Origin: JAKLIX01 sp964605655
GTDB lineage: Bacteria > Bacteroidota > Bacteroidia > Bacteroidales > CAIXZF01
Length of the DNA stretch: 64,000 nucleotides
NCBI GenBank assembly: GCA_964605655.1
Contig: CAZSDK010000009.1
Location: 70,188 to 134,187, forward strand
Reading direction: 5' to 3'
Positions 7,652 through 14,888 of the stretch are shown here, piece by piece (within the stretch, counting starts at the first letter, position 1; every line of letters begins with the position of its first letter). Made by a program: the position numbers and the translations under genes. Below the pieces are notes generated by a model, which was not told the DNA's origin, made no database searches, and worked only from the letters and a program-made list of their open reading frames with translations.

Positions 7652-8905
7652 TCATTTGGAAAGATAGGCCAGGGTGCTCAGTCCCTGCAGGGGAAGCACC
7701 TCCCCGGCCACGGCCAGGAGGTCCGATTCACTCACATTTTCAATTTTCTTCACCATCTCCCTGAAGTTGTCAACCTTCCGGAAGACCTGGAAGCTCTTTC
7801 CCATGGAAAGCATCTGGTTTAAATTGGACTCAAGGCTGATGGCCATCTGGCCAATAAACTGCTGCTTCGCCTGATGGAGCTGGATACCGCCCATCTTTTC
7901 CCGGATCAGCCTATTGGTCTCTTTCTGTATCAGTTCCATGGTTTTCTCAAAATACTGCCGGTCGGTGCCTGCATAAATGGAGAACATACCGGTCTCCCTG
8001 AAAGGAGCATAATTGGCCTCAATCTGGTAACAATGCCCGAATTTCTCCCTTATGTTCATATTCAGCCTTGAGGTCATTCCCGGTCCGCCCAGCAGGTTGA
8101 TCAGCAAGGAAAACGCCTGTCGCTTTTCTTCAAGGTAGGAGTAGGCCAGTCCGCCAATGATGGCATGGGTCTGATAGGTCCTTTTGGGAAGAAGACTCGT
8201 AAAGGCCCGGTAATCAGCATTCCTGAACTCCAGTGGGCTGACGGTGGCAGCAAGGGGTTCCCTCTTTTGCCCGTCGTCCAGGTACCTGGAGGCGATGCCA
8301 AACAGTTCTTTACCGCTGATGTTGCCAACGGAGCAGAGGATCATCCTTTCAGGAAGGAAATTTCTTGACATGAATCCCCTGACGTGTTCCCTGTTGAAAG
8401 ACCTGACCATAGCCTTGGTCCCCAGGATGTTTCTTCCCAGAGGGTGTCCGGGGTACAACATCTCGTCGAACTGATCGTGAATGTTTTCGTAAGGGTTATC
8501 TTTATAGGAATTGATCTCATCGATGATGACCATCTTCTCTTTATCCATTTCATGGTCAGGAAAGGTGGAATGGAAGAGGATGTCGTTAAATAATTCCAGT
8601 GTCCTGCCGGTATAATCTTTGAGAAAAGAAGCATAAATAAAGATCTCTTCCCTGGCCGTATAAGCATTCAGGTCTCCTCCCACCTTCTCCAGTCTTGATA
8701 TCACATGGAAAGCTTTTCGCTTTTCTGTCCCTTTGAAAAGTCCGTGCTCTATGAAATGAGCGATCCCATGCTCCCTGGCCGTCTCATGCCTGCTGCCGGC
8801 GTCGATGATGATACCGGCATGGGAGACAGGTGAAGACTGCTGCAGATGTACCAGCTTCATCCCGTTGGAAAGCTCAAAAAATTCGAAAGGTATCTCATGG
8901 TCCAT
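7652..8905 (-). CDS. M16 family zinc peptidase (insulinase-like)
   Basis: This is a single-chain M16 peptidase half. The inverted zinc motif HxxEH is HFIEH, and the downstream Glu is in the IIDEINSYKDNP block. The C-terminal inactive-type domain contains GGPGMTSRLNMNIREKFG. It resembles the processing-peptidase-like subfamily of about 420 residues. Longer ATGs at 8917 and 8932 exist. MDHEIPFEFF at 8905 is the natural family start and lies just downstream of a TAnnTTTG element, so I use it. No signal peptide is obvious, and the substrate is unknown. Confidence 0.88.
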   Translation of the reverse strand: MDHEIPFEFFELSNGMKLVHLQQSSPVSHAGIIIDAGSRHETAREHGIAHFIEHGLFKGTEKRKAFHVISRLEKVGGDLNAYTAREEIFIYASFLKDYTGRTLELFNDILFHSTFPDHEMDKEKMVIIDEINSYKDNPYENIHDQFDEMLYPGHPLGRNILGTKAMVRSFNREHVRGFMSRNFLPERMILCSVGNISGKELFGIASRYLDDGQKREPLAATVSPLEFRNADYRAFTSLLPKRTYQTHAIIGGLAYSYLEEKRQAFSLLINLLGGPGMTSRLNMNIREKFGHCYQIEANYAPFRETGMFSIYAGTDRQYFEKTMELIQKETNRLIREKMGGIQLHQAKQQFIGQMAISLESNLNQMLSMGKSFQVFRKVDNFREMVKKIENVSESDLLAVAGEVLPLQGLSTLAYLSK

Positions 8906-8910
8906 GCCCG

Positions 8911-8918
8911 CAAACATA
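8911..8918 (-). promoter_or_regulatory. Promoter -7 element very close to the M16 peptidase start
   Basis: CAAACATA reads TATGTTTG on the minus strand. Only 5 bases separate it from the chosen ATG, so the transcript may be leaderless. A chance match is possible. Confidence 0.4.
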
Positions 8919-8973
8919 CAGATTATTTTCAACGGTCCTTAAAGTGCTTCCGGCAGGATCATCATTATAATGG

Positions 8974-8981
8974 CTACCTTT
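8974..8981 (+). promoter_or_regulatory. Promoter -7 element for gldA
   Basis: TACCTTTG matches TAnnTTTG and lies 20 bases upstream of the gldA ATG. It diverges from the M16 peptidase gene. Confidence 0.55.
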
Positions 8982-9001
8982 GCCGTCTAAAACCCGCAAC
9001 C

Positions 9002-9913
9002 ATGTCAGTGACCGTCAATCGAGTGACTAAAATATACGGTAAGCAGAAAGCGCTGGACCAGGTGAGTTTTTCCATCTCAAAGGGAGAAGTGGTGGGATTC
9101 CTGGGCCCCAACGGTGCAGGGAAGTCAACCATGATGAAAATTCTCTCCTGTTTCATCCCGCCCACCTCAGGAGAGGCCAGTGTTTGCGGGTTTGATGTCC
9201 TGGAATACAGCCTGGAGGTAAGGAAAAAGGTAGGATACCTACCGGAAAACAATCCCCTCTACCTTGACATGTATGTTCGTGAATACCTGCGGTTTATCGC
9301 AGGACTTCATCATCTTCGCCAGCCTGAGAAACAGATCGAAAAGGTGATTGGACTTACCGGACTGGGAGGGGAGCAGCAAAAAAAAATCGGTGCACTTTCC
9401 AAAGGATACCGCCAACGGGCAGGACTCGCCCAGGTCCTTTTGCATGATCCTGAAGTACTGATCCTGGATGAGCCCACCTCAGGACTCGATCCCAACCAAC
9501 TAATAGAGATCAGGAACCTGATCGCCGAGATCGGCAAAGAAAAGACCGTCATGCTTTCCACTCACATCATGCAGGAAGTGGAAGCAGTATGCGACAGGGT
9601 CATCATCATAGACCAGGGACATATCATCGCCGACGACCAAACCCTTTCCCTGTCCCACCTGGAGACTTCCAGGCAGGTCATCCTGCTGGAACTGAACCAG
9701 ACGGTTTCGGAAGAACTCCTGTTGGAGATCCCGGGCATCGGGAAGGTGAGCTCGCTGGGAGCCACGAATTGGAGAATGGAGACTTCCATACCCGAGGATA
9801 TTCGCCCGGTTATTTTCCAGTTCGCTGTAGATCATCAACTTACAGTATTATCACTGGTCAGGGAGGAACAAAAGCTGGAGGCAGTCTTCCAGCAGTTGAC
9901 ACAAAAAGGGTAG
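9002..9913 (+). CDS. gldA: ABC transporter ATP-binding protein, GldA-type
   Basis: A 303-residue ABC ATPase. Walker A is GPNGAGKST at residues 35-43. The signature region reads LSKGYRQRAGLAQ, close to the GldA form rather than LSGGQ. Walker B is VLILDEPTSGLDP, followed by the STHIMQEV switch. The C-terminal 80 residues match the regulatory extension of GldA-like proteins. In Flavobacterium GldA works with GldF and GldG in gliding motility, but neither partner is next to it here. I chose ATG 9002 over an in-frame 8846 start because the promoter and the family N terminus support it. The gldA name rests on overall similarity and not on context. Confidence 0.8.
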   Translation: MSVTVNRVTKIYGKQKALDQVSFSISKGEVVGFLGPNGAGKSTMMKILSCFIPPTSGEASVCGFDVLEYSLEVRKKVGYLPENNPLYLDMYVREYLRFIAGLHHLRQPEKQIEKVIGLTGLGGEQQKKIGALSKGYRQRAGLAQVLLHDPEVLILDEPTSGLDPNQLIEIRNLIAEIGKEKTVMLSTHIMQEVEAVCDRVIIIDQGHIIADDQTLSLSHLETSRQVILLELNQTVSEELLLEIPGIGKVSSLGATNWRMETSIPEDIRPVIFQFAVDHQLTVLSLVREEQKLEAVFQQLTQKG

Positions 9914-9943
9914 TACCGGCCTTTTTGAAGTCAGGGAATTTTG

Positions 9944-9951
9944 TATTTTTG
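9944..9951 (+). promoter_or_regulatory. Promoter for metK
   Basis: TATTTTTG at 9944-9951 matches the -7 element. A TTTG at 9924-9927 may be the -33 box, with a 16-base spacer. I see no SAM riboswitch in the 79-base gap before metK. Confidence 0.6.
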
Positions 9952-9992
9952 CCCCTCAATTTTCATATCTAAACAGTAAATCATTCATATTT

Positions 9993-11312
9993 ATGGCTTA
10001 TTATTTTTCATCTGAATCAGTTTCAGAAGGACATCCCGATAAAATCGCCGATCAGATTTCCGACGCCCTTCTCGACGAGTTCCTTCGCTGGGACCCTGAG
10101 AGCAAGGTAGCCTGTGAGACCCTGGTCACCACCGGCCTGGTGGTCTGCAGTGGCGAAGTGAAGACTGAAGCTTACATCGACATCCAGGATGTGGTCAGAG
10201 GCACCCTGAAATCCATTGGGTACACCAAGGCTGAGTACCGCTTTGATGCTGACTCCTGCGGTATCATCTCCACCATCCATGAGCAGTCACAAGACATCCG
10301 CCAGGGTGTGGTCCGTAGGAAGCCCGAAGAACAAGGCGCCGGAGACCAGGGCATGATGTTCGGCTATGCCAACGATGAAATGGACAACCTGGCACCCCTG
10401 CCCATTGAGATCGCCCATCGCCTGGTGCAGGACCTTGCCAAAATCCGCAAGGAAGGCAAAGTGATGAAATACCTGAGGCCCGACTCCAAATCCCAGGTGA
10501 CCATCCTTTATAATGACAAGGGCAAGGCCGAAAGGATAGAAACCATTGTCATCTCTACCCAGCACGATGATGAAGTGGTCCCCAAAAAGAAAACCACCGA
10601 GAAACAGACCCAGGAGATCATTAAACAGGACATCATCAAGCATCTCATCCCAAGGGTAAAGAAAAACCTGAAACCGGAACAGAGAAAGCTCTTTACCGAC
10701 TCCACCCGGCTGCTGGTCAACCCTACCGGTAAGTTCGTCATCGGCGGACCTCATGGCGACACCGGTCTGACCGGAAGAAAGATCATTGTTGACACTTACG
10801 GAGGACGGGGAGCCCATGGTGGCGGAGCCTTCTCGGGAAAAGATGCTTCCAAGGTCGACCGTTCTGCTGCCTATGCCATGCGGCATTTGGCTAAAAACCT
10901 TGTGGCAGCCGGCGTGGCCGGGGAGGTGCTCGTTCAGGTGGCTTATGCCATCGGCGTGGCTGAACCACTCGGCATCTATGTCAATACTTTTGGCAGTGCC
11001 AAGGTTAAAAACAAAAAAGGACAATTGATCACCGATGGAGAAATCGCCGAGAAAGTGTTAAAGATCTTTGACCTGCGTCCTTTTAAGATCGTAGAGAAGT
11101 TCGGTCTGAAGAACCCTATCTTCCTGCCGACGGCTACTTATGGTCATTTCGGACGCGACTGCGAGAAAAAGCCTGTGACCTTCTATTACCCCGTAAAAGG
11201 CGGCAAAGCTGCGAAAAAAGACGGCAGGAATGTCTGGATCAAAGAGGTGGAGTTCTTTACCTGGGAGAAGACCGATATGGTGCCGGCCGTCAAAAAGGAG
11301 TTTGGACTCTAG
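9993..11312 (+). CDS. metK: S-adenosylmethionine synthetase
   Basis: MetK makes S-adenosylmethionine from methionine and ATP. Key blocks are SVSEGHPDKIADQISDA near the N terminus, GAGDQGMMFGYA, GGPHGDTGLTGRKI, and the phosphate loop GGRGAHGGGAFSGKD. The 439-residue length is longer than the about 385 of E. coli, owing to an insertion around residues 180-215 (EVVPKKKTTEKQTQEI) and a longer C terminus; I recall similar lengths in other Bacteroidota. It is transcribed alone, with a promoter upstream and a hairpin terminator just downstream. Confidence 0.97.
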   Translation: MAYYFSSESVSEGHPDKIADQISDALLDEFLRWDPESKVACETLVTTGLVVCSGEVKTEAYIDIQDVVRGTLKSIGYTKAEYRFDADSCGIISTIHEQSQDIRQGVVRRKPEEQGAGDQGMMFGYANDEMDNLAPLPIEIAHRLVQDLAKIRKEGKVMKYLRPDSKSQVTILYNDKGKAERIETIVISTQHDDEVVPKKKTTEKQTQEIIKQDIIKHLIPRVKKNLKPEQRKLFTDSTRLLVNPTGKFVIGGPHGDTGLTGRKIIVDTYGGRGAHGGGAFSGKDASKVDRSAAYAMRHLAKNLVAAGVAGEVLVQVAYAIGVAEPLGIYVNTFGSAKVKNKKGQLITDGEIAEKVLKIFDLRPFKIVEKFGLKNPIFLPTATYGHFGRDCEKKPVTFYYPVKGGKAAKKDGRNVWIKEVEFFTWEKTDMVPAVKKEFGL

Positions 11313-11381
11313 CTTCCATTTCTTTGATCCCCTGAATTGATCATTCTTCAGGCTCTGTTACCAGATGATTCACAAAAAAAA

Positions 11382-11420
11382 ATGGCTGTCTTAAAAGCGA
11401 GGCAGCCTCTTTTAATTTTA
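11382..11420 (+). terminator. Rho-independent terminator of metK
   Basis: GGCTG at 11384 pairs with CAGCC at 11403-11407 across a short loop. An A-run precedes it and CTCTTTTAATTTTA follows. It lies about 70 bases after the metK stop. Confidence 0.6.
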
Positions 11421-11424
11421 GATT

Positions 11425-11478
11425 GAGCCTTTCTTTTGCACGCCTGCCTGGCAGCAGACAGGCCCAAAAGAAAGGCTC
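11425..11478. repeat. Large perfect hairpin (14-bp inverted repeat) and neighbour palindrome
   Basis: GAGCCTTTCTTTTG at 11425-11438 is perfectly complementary to CAAAAGAAAGGCTC at 11465-11478, with GCCTG/CAGGC able to pair inside. A second hairpin, CCTGCCTG with CAGGCAGG, follows at 11483-11509. No convincing gene covers this stretch. Confidence 0.65.
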
Positions 11479-11615
11479 GAAACCTGCCTGACTGCTTTCG
11501 GCAGGCAGGGAAAAGGGCGGCCCTGGGTTCTCGGCGACCCACTTTAGGCTTGATCCCTATTGCATTTAAATACTTGATTTGCAACTAATTGTAACTACCT
11601 CCTTCATTGGATGAG

Positions 11616-11778
11616 ATGATTAATGAACATCACCCGGTTAGAGTTGTCAATCAATCGTTTTCGCAGTGAGCGGTTACAAGATGTACTCAGGCAGATTTTT
11701 GCTCAGTGGACTAATAAGGTGGAAATGGAGACTGGATTGCTTGCAATAGCTCACAACCTGGCGAAAATCAAGAACTAA
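11616..11778 (+). pseudogene. Internally deleted transposase remnant (IS1182/IS4-like)
   Basis: ATG 11616 opens a short frame reading INEHHPVRVVNQSF, the typical N-terminal block of IS1182-type DDE transposases, and it stops after 17 codons. In another frame, the segment ending at TAA 11776-11778 reads KVEMETGLLAIAHNL, the typical C-terminal block of the same transposases. The catalytic middle is gone, so only about 160 bases of a gene that normally exceeds 1 kb remain. It lies in the otherwise empty gap between metK and the next gene. The family call rests on two short conserved blocks. Confidence 0.6.
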
Positions 11779-11808
11779 TAACCAATGTTGCACTAAAAAC
11801 AATATCAG

Positions 11809-11913
11809 TAGCCGCATAAGCGACCTTTTTTTTTATGCGGCCCGAACGTATGTGAGGGGGAGTCTTGCCGAAGGCGAGACGAGGAGCATAAAAAGCAGTC
11901 GCGTTGCGGCTAC
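11809..11913. repeat. 105-bp palindromic element, MITE-like
   Basis: GTAGCCGCA at 11809 followed by GCGAC pairs with GTCGC followed by TGCGGCTAC ending at 11913: 14 pairs interrupted by a small bulge. Within it, GCCGCATAA (11811) can alternatively pair with TTATGCGGC (11833-11841), and GTCTTGCC can pair with GGCGAGAC. It lies 30 bases behind the transposase remnant. It may be an element end or a small non-autonomous element. Confidence 0.5.
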
Positions 11914-11946
11914 GGGGCCCGCCCGGCCTGAGGGCATTAAATCTAT

Positions 11947-11987
11947 AAAGAAAAGAAGGCGTCCCAAAAGGACGCCTTCTTTTCTTT
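11947..11987. terminator. Strong 18-bp bidirectional terminator hairpin
   Basis: An 18-base arm at 11947-11964 is perfectly complementary to 11970-11987 with a 5-base CAAAA loop. The arms carry A- and T-rich outer ends, so it can act on both strands. It lies 18 bases beyond the stop of the minus-strand T9SS gene at 12006. Confidence 0.8.
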
Positions 11988-12005
11988 TATCCTTTAATTA
12001 AAAGA

Positions 12006-12737
12006 CTACCTGATCACCAGCTTCCGGGTAACAAGGCTTTCACCATTCACCAGGAGTGAATAGAAATAAATGCCTTTTTGAAGATCACCCACCGGAAGGT
12101 CGAGTTTCCCGTTGGATTCAGCCAGAGGTGCATTAGCCACTTCCTCCCCGAGAAGGTTGACTACTCTTACGAATGCGTTGGCACTGCCGTCAGCAGGCAG
12201 TTGGTAGTTGAACGACACCAGGCTGGAAGCAGGATTGGGATATGCTGCCGAAAAACGGACTCCCGGGCCGTAAACATCATCGGTTCCAAGATACCCGGCA
12301 TTATAAAACACCTGGACACAGGCAGAATCCGTGGGATGGTTCTTGATATAAAACACATACCGTATCTTGGAGATTCCTTTAATGCCGGCTGCATCATAGT
12401 CACCCGTGAAGCTACTGGAATTGGTCTGGTTGGGACCTAACCCCATGGCATCAGGCGGCTCGTAAATGTTAGGAGGATAGCAGAGCACCCAGCAGAAAAA
12501 GTTGCTGGTACCGGGTACGGTATCGATGATGACTTTCTTCACCATGACATCAATACCTGAGCTGGTGTTATTGGTCACAAAAACGTGGGCAACCATAGGC
12601 AGGTTCATGTCGCCGGAAACCATCATGATCCCATCATTGGGGATGGGGCCGTCGGCATTCGACAGGCTGATACTTTGCCCGGATACCAGTAGGGTACTCA
12701 CACATAATACGGTAAAAAGGGTAAGGATTTTCTTCAT
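12006..12737 (-). CDS. Secreted protein with T9SS type A sorting domain
   Basis: A 243-residue exported protein. The start at 12737 gives MKKILTLFTVLCVSTLLVSGQ, a clear Sec signal peptide; seven more residues are in frame up to 12758. The middle domain contains VTNNTSSGIDVMVKK and a cysteine-bearing FFCWVLCYPP, which I do not recognise as a named enzyme. The last about 75 residues form a T9SS type A tail: AAYPNPASS, then VNLLGEEV, LPVGDLQKGIYF and a final TRKLVIR. It should be exported by T9SS and attached to or released from the cell surface. Its promoter element is at 12797-12804. Confidence 0.85.
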   Translation of the reverse strand: MKKILTLFTVLCVSTLLVSGQSISLSNADGPIPNDGIMMVSGDMNLPMVAHVFVTNNTSSGIDVMVKKVIIDTVPGTSNFFCWVLCYPPNIYEPPDAMGLGPNQTNSSSFTGDYDAAGIKGISKIRYVFYIKNHPTDSACVQVFYNAGYLGTDDVYGPGVRFSAAYPNPASSLVSFNYQLPADGSANAFVRVVNLLGEEVANAPLAESNGKLDLPVGDLQKGIYFYSLLVNGESLVTRKLVIR

Positions 12738-12796
12738 AGATTCATTTTTAAAATTCACTGTTAAAGCCTGTCAGGAGTCTTCCTGAAACAGAAGCG

Positions 12797-12804
12797 CAAA
12801 GATA
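12797..12804 (-). promoter_or_regulatory. Promoter -7 element for the T9SS gene at 12 kb
   Basis: CAAAGATA reads TATCTTTG on the minus strand, matching TAnnTTTG, 59 bases upstream of the ATG at 12737. Confidence 0.5.
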
Positions 12805-12841
12805 CAAATTATCTGCAACCTCCAGACAATACTGTACCTGA

Positions 12842-12964
12842 AAAGTTGCCTCTGCATCTTCTGAAATGGCCTTGCTGAAGAACGCCACGGATATCAAAGT
12901 GGAGCACCTGGCCGAGGCCATCCACTACTGGAGCCTGGACCAGGAGACGTGGGGGACTTTCTAA
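12842..12964 (+). pseudogene. C-terminal remnant of a ComM/YifB-type Mg-chelatase-like ATPase
   Basis: After an in-frame TGA at 12839-12841 the frame reads to TAA 12962-12964. It contains VEHLAEAIHYWSLDQETW, which matches the C-terminal end of ComM/YifB proteins (family pattern HIAEAIQYRSLDRE-W). Only about 40 codons remain, with no ATPase core. The final TWGTF codons are also the first bases of repeat copy 1, so gene debris and repeat are joined. The rest of 12759-13087 holds only the promoter and the repeat. Confidence 0.55.
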
Positions 12965-13080
12965 GTCCACAAATTTCACAAATTAGCACGAAATAATTTG
13001 TGGTTTGGAATCCGCGGATAACAACAACTTCGGCAATATGCCGGAAGTATTAAGGACGTAGCCAGAGGCTACGGCCAACG
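12946..13080. repeat. 135-bp interspersed repeat, copy 1
   Basis: The unit starts GACGTGGGGGACTTTCTAAG, carries a short inverted repeat around ACAAATT and AATTTGT, and ends with hairpin CGTAGCC-AGA-GGCTACG followed by CCAACG. Copies 2 (14745) and 3 (17187) are near identical. This copy ends 7 bases from the stop of the T9SS gene at 13088 and is slightly diverged (GGCCAACG, CAATATG). Confidence 0.85.
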
Positions 13081-13087
13081 TGGATAT

Positions 13088-14626
13088 TTACTTTTCAACC
13101 ACGAACTTACCTTTGGCCACTATAGTATTGTTCTTTTTCAGGACAGCAAAATAGATGCCTGAAGGCAAAGAGGATACGTTATACCTCACCAACCCCTGGT
13201 ATGGTGCAAAATATTCTTTATGGATAACCGATCCCAGTAAGCTCAGTATTTGAAACTCCATTGGTTTATTGTTGTTTGCAATGTCCGTCTCAAATCTGAC
13301 CCATTCATGTGCAGGATTGGGTATTACGGTAATATTGCATAAACCGGACGCAGGAATATTCGTTTCATCCACTCCCTGAGGGTAACCTATTCGATAGTTG
13401 GGAACATTGGGAGGAGCACCGTAATTTATTTTCGGCAGAGTGATGGCTCTTTGAATAACCTCGCATAAAGTGCCTGGCATATCGGGTTGGTTGATGATAT
13501 GGAAATAAGGCGTAGCACTTGTAATATAAATCTTACCATCAGGGGCTCCATGAATGAAGCCAAACATCGTAGGAACAATATTCATATACCGGAAACCATC
13601 CCATGTTGCAACCACTGTGGCTTCAAAATTAGGGTTAAAACTGTCCTGCAGATCCCACTGATACAATCTTTTACCGAGAGGTGCATATAAAAAGCGGGAA
13701 TTGGGTGAAAAACTGCATCCATACACCCAGGTATTGCTATCGAGGAAAGAAATATCCCTGTAATTGCTGAGTAAACCTGTCGACCGGTCAAAGTCAAAAA
13801 CGCCGGCAGGATGAAAAGATAGTTGTGTATTTGGGTTTGTAGGCAGATCAGAAATAAAGGCAAACTTTGTCCCATCAGGTGAAAAAGCAGAGACACAGTC
13901 TCTGTTTGGAATTACAAACCCGATATTGAGTTTATCAAATATATGAATACCTTCCGGATCAATAAGTATCCTGAAATACTTTGACTGGTTGGCTTCACCA
14001 AAAAACAACCACCAGTCATTGTTATTGCTATGCCTTATGGCTGATAATCCACCCTGACCTAAAGAATCTTCAATAACGCAATTATTTTTGGAAATGACAT
14101 CTCCTAAACCATTATTCCTTGTCATAGAAACTTTGGTCATCAGTAATTTATCAACGTTCAACCCATCATCATTTCCATGCATGTGAAAAATATAATAAAT
14201 TGAGTCACAGCCCGGATCTTTTATAATGACAGAACTAAAGAAAATTCTATACCCTTGGTTTACTGAATCATACTGCTGATACCAATAACCAAAATTTAAT
14301 GAATCGCCATGAGGCATAATATCTCCGTTTCTATCCCCGACATACATACCATTAGTAAAAAACAACAGATCTCCTTCCTCATTGCAGATTACACTGTTAC
14401 CTACACCCATGTTCAATCCATGTGAAAAAGACCCATAAATCATCGGTTCATAGTTAAAGTCAAAGTTCAAGCCTCCGGTGTAAACCGATTCGATCCTTCC
14501 ATTTCCTAAAACCCATATATAGTCTCTTTTTGCATCGGGGTTGATCTGGTAAAAACATTCTGCAACCAATCCTGACAGAAAAAGGTAAATCATACAAACA
14601 ATGGTGCATGGTCTAGGTACACTCAT
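13088..14626 (-). CDS. Secreted T9SS cargo protein, beta-propeller-like
   Basis: A 512-residue protein with a hydrophobic N-terminal export signal (IVCMIYLFLSGLVAEC). After it come KRDYIWVLGNG, LLFFTNGMYV and GDSLNFGYW. The middle part has repeated blocks such as FSPDGTKFAFIS, FSPNSRFLYAPLG and APDGKIYI that suggest a WD40/PQQ-like propeller. The C terminus is a T9SS type A tail: VIPNPAHEW, SLLGSVIHKEY, LPSGIYFAVLK and final KGKFVVEK. It is a clear paralogue of the protein at 62279. Function is unknown; display at the cell surface is likely. It has its own promoter at 14661 and repeat copy 1 directly behind it. Confidence 0.85.
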   Translation of the reverse strand: MSVPRPCTIVCMIYLFLSGLVAECFYQINPDAKRDYIWVLGNGRIESVYTGGLNFDFNYEPMIYGSFSHGLNMGVGNSVICNEEGDLLFFTNGMYVGDRNGDIMPHGDSLNFGYWYQQYDSVNQGYRIFFSSVIIKDPGCDSIYYIFHMHGNDDGLNVDKLLMTKVSMTRNNGLGDVISKNNCVIEDSLGQGGLSAIRHSNNNDWWLFFGEANQSKYFRILIDPEGIHIFDKLNIGFVIPNRDCVSAFSPDGTKFAFISDLPTNPNTQLSFHPAGVFDFDRSTGLLSNYRDISFLDSNTWVYGCSFSPNSRFLYAPLGKRLYQWDLQDSFNPNFEATVVATWDGFRYMNIVPTMFGFIHGAPDGKIYITSATPYFHIINQPDMPGTLCEVIQRAITLPKINYGAPPNVPNYRIGYPQGVDETNIPASGLCNITVIPNPAHEWVRFETDIANNNKPMEFQILSLLGSVIHKEYFAPYQGLVRYNVSSLPSGIYFAVLKKNNTIVAKGKFVVEK

Positions 14627-14660
14627 AACTCATTATTTGATTCAGGGAACCGCTAATGCA

Positions 14661-14668
14661 CAAAAATA
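14661..14668 (-). promoter_or_regulatory. Promoter -7 element for the T9SS gene at 13-14.6 kb
   Basis: CAAAAATA reads TATTTTTG on the minus strand, a full TAnnTTTG match 34 bases upstream of the ATG at 14626. Confidence 0.5.
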
Positions 14669-14744
14669 GCGAAACTGCTGATGAAAATCAAGAGATTTTA
14701 TTTTACCCCTTATTAAGCGCAGCGCTTCCCCAGGCTCAACTGGG

Positions 14745-14880
14745 GACGTGGGGGGTGTTCTAAGTCTACAAATTTCACAAATTAGCACGAAATAATTTGT
14801 AGTTTGGAATCCGCGGACAACAACAGCTTCGGCAAGATGCCTGAGGTATAAAGGACGTCGCCAGAGGCTACGCCCAACGG
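14745..14880. repeat. 135-bp interspersed repeat, copy 2
   Basis: Nearly identical to copies 1 and 3, including hairpin CGTCGCC/GGCTACG and the end CGCCCAACGG. It begins GACGTGGGGGGTGTTCTAAG and ends 8 bases from the stop of the T9SS gene at 14889, mirroring the position of copy 1. Confidence 0.85.
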
Positions 14881-14888
14881 GGTTTTCC

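Noticed and set aside
9914..9992. SAM riboswitch upstream of metK
   Set aside because: The gap is only 79 bases, is filled by a promoter, and has no stem-loop architecture of a SAM aptamer.
11348..11584. A 78-residue minus-strand frame in the metK downstream gap
   Set aside because: It spans a terminator and two strong hairpins, and its composition is basic and unlike a protein.
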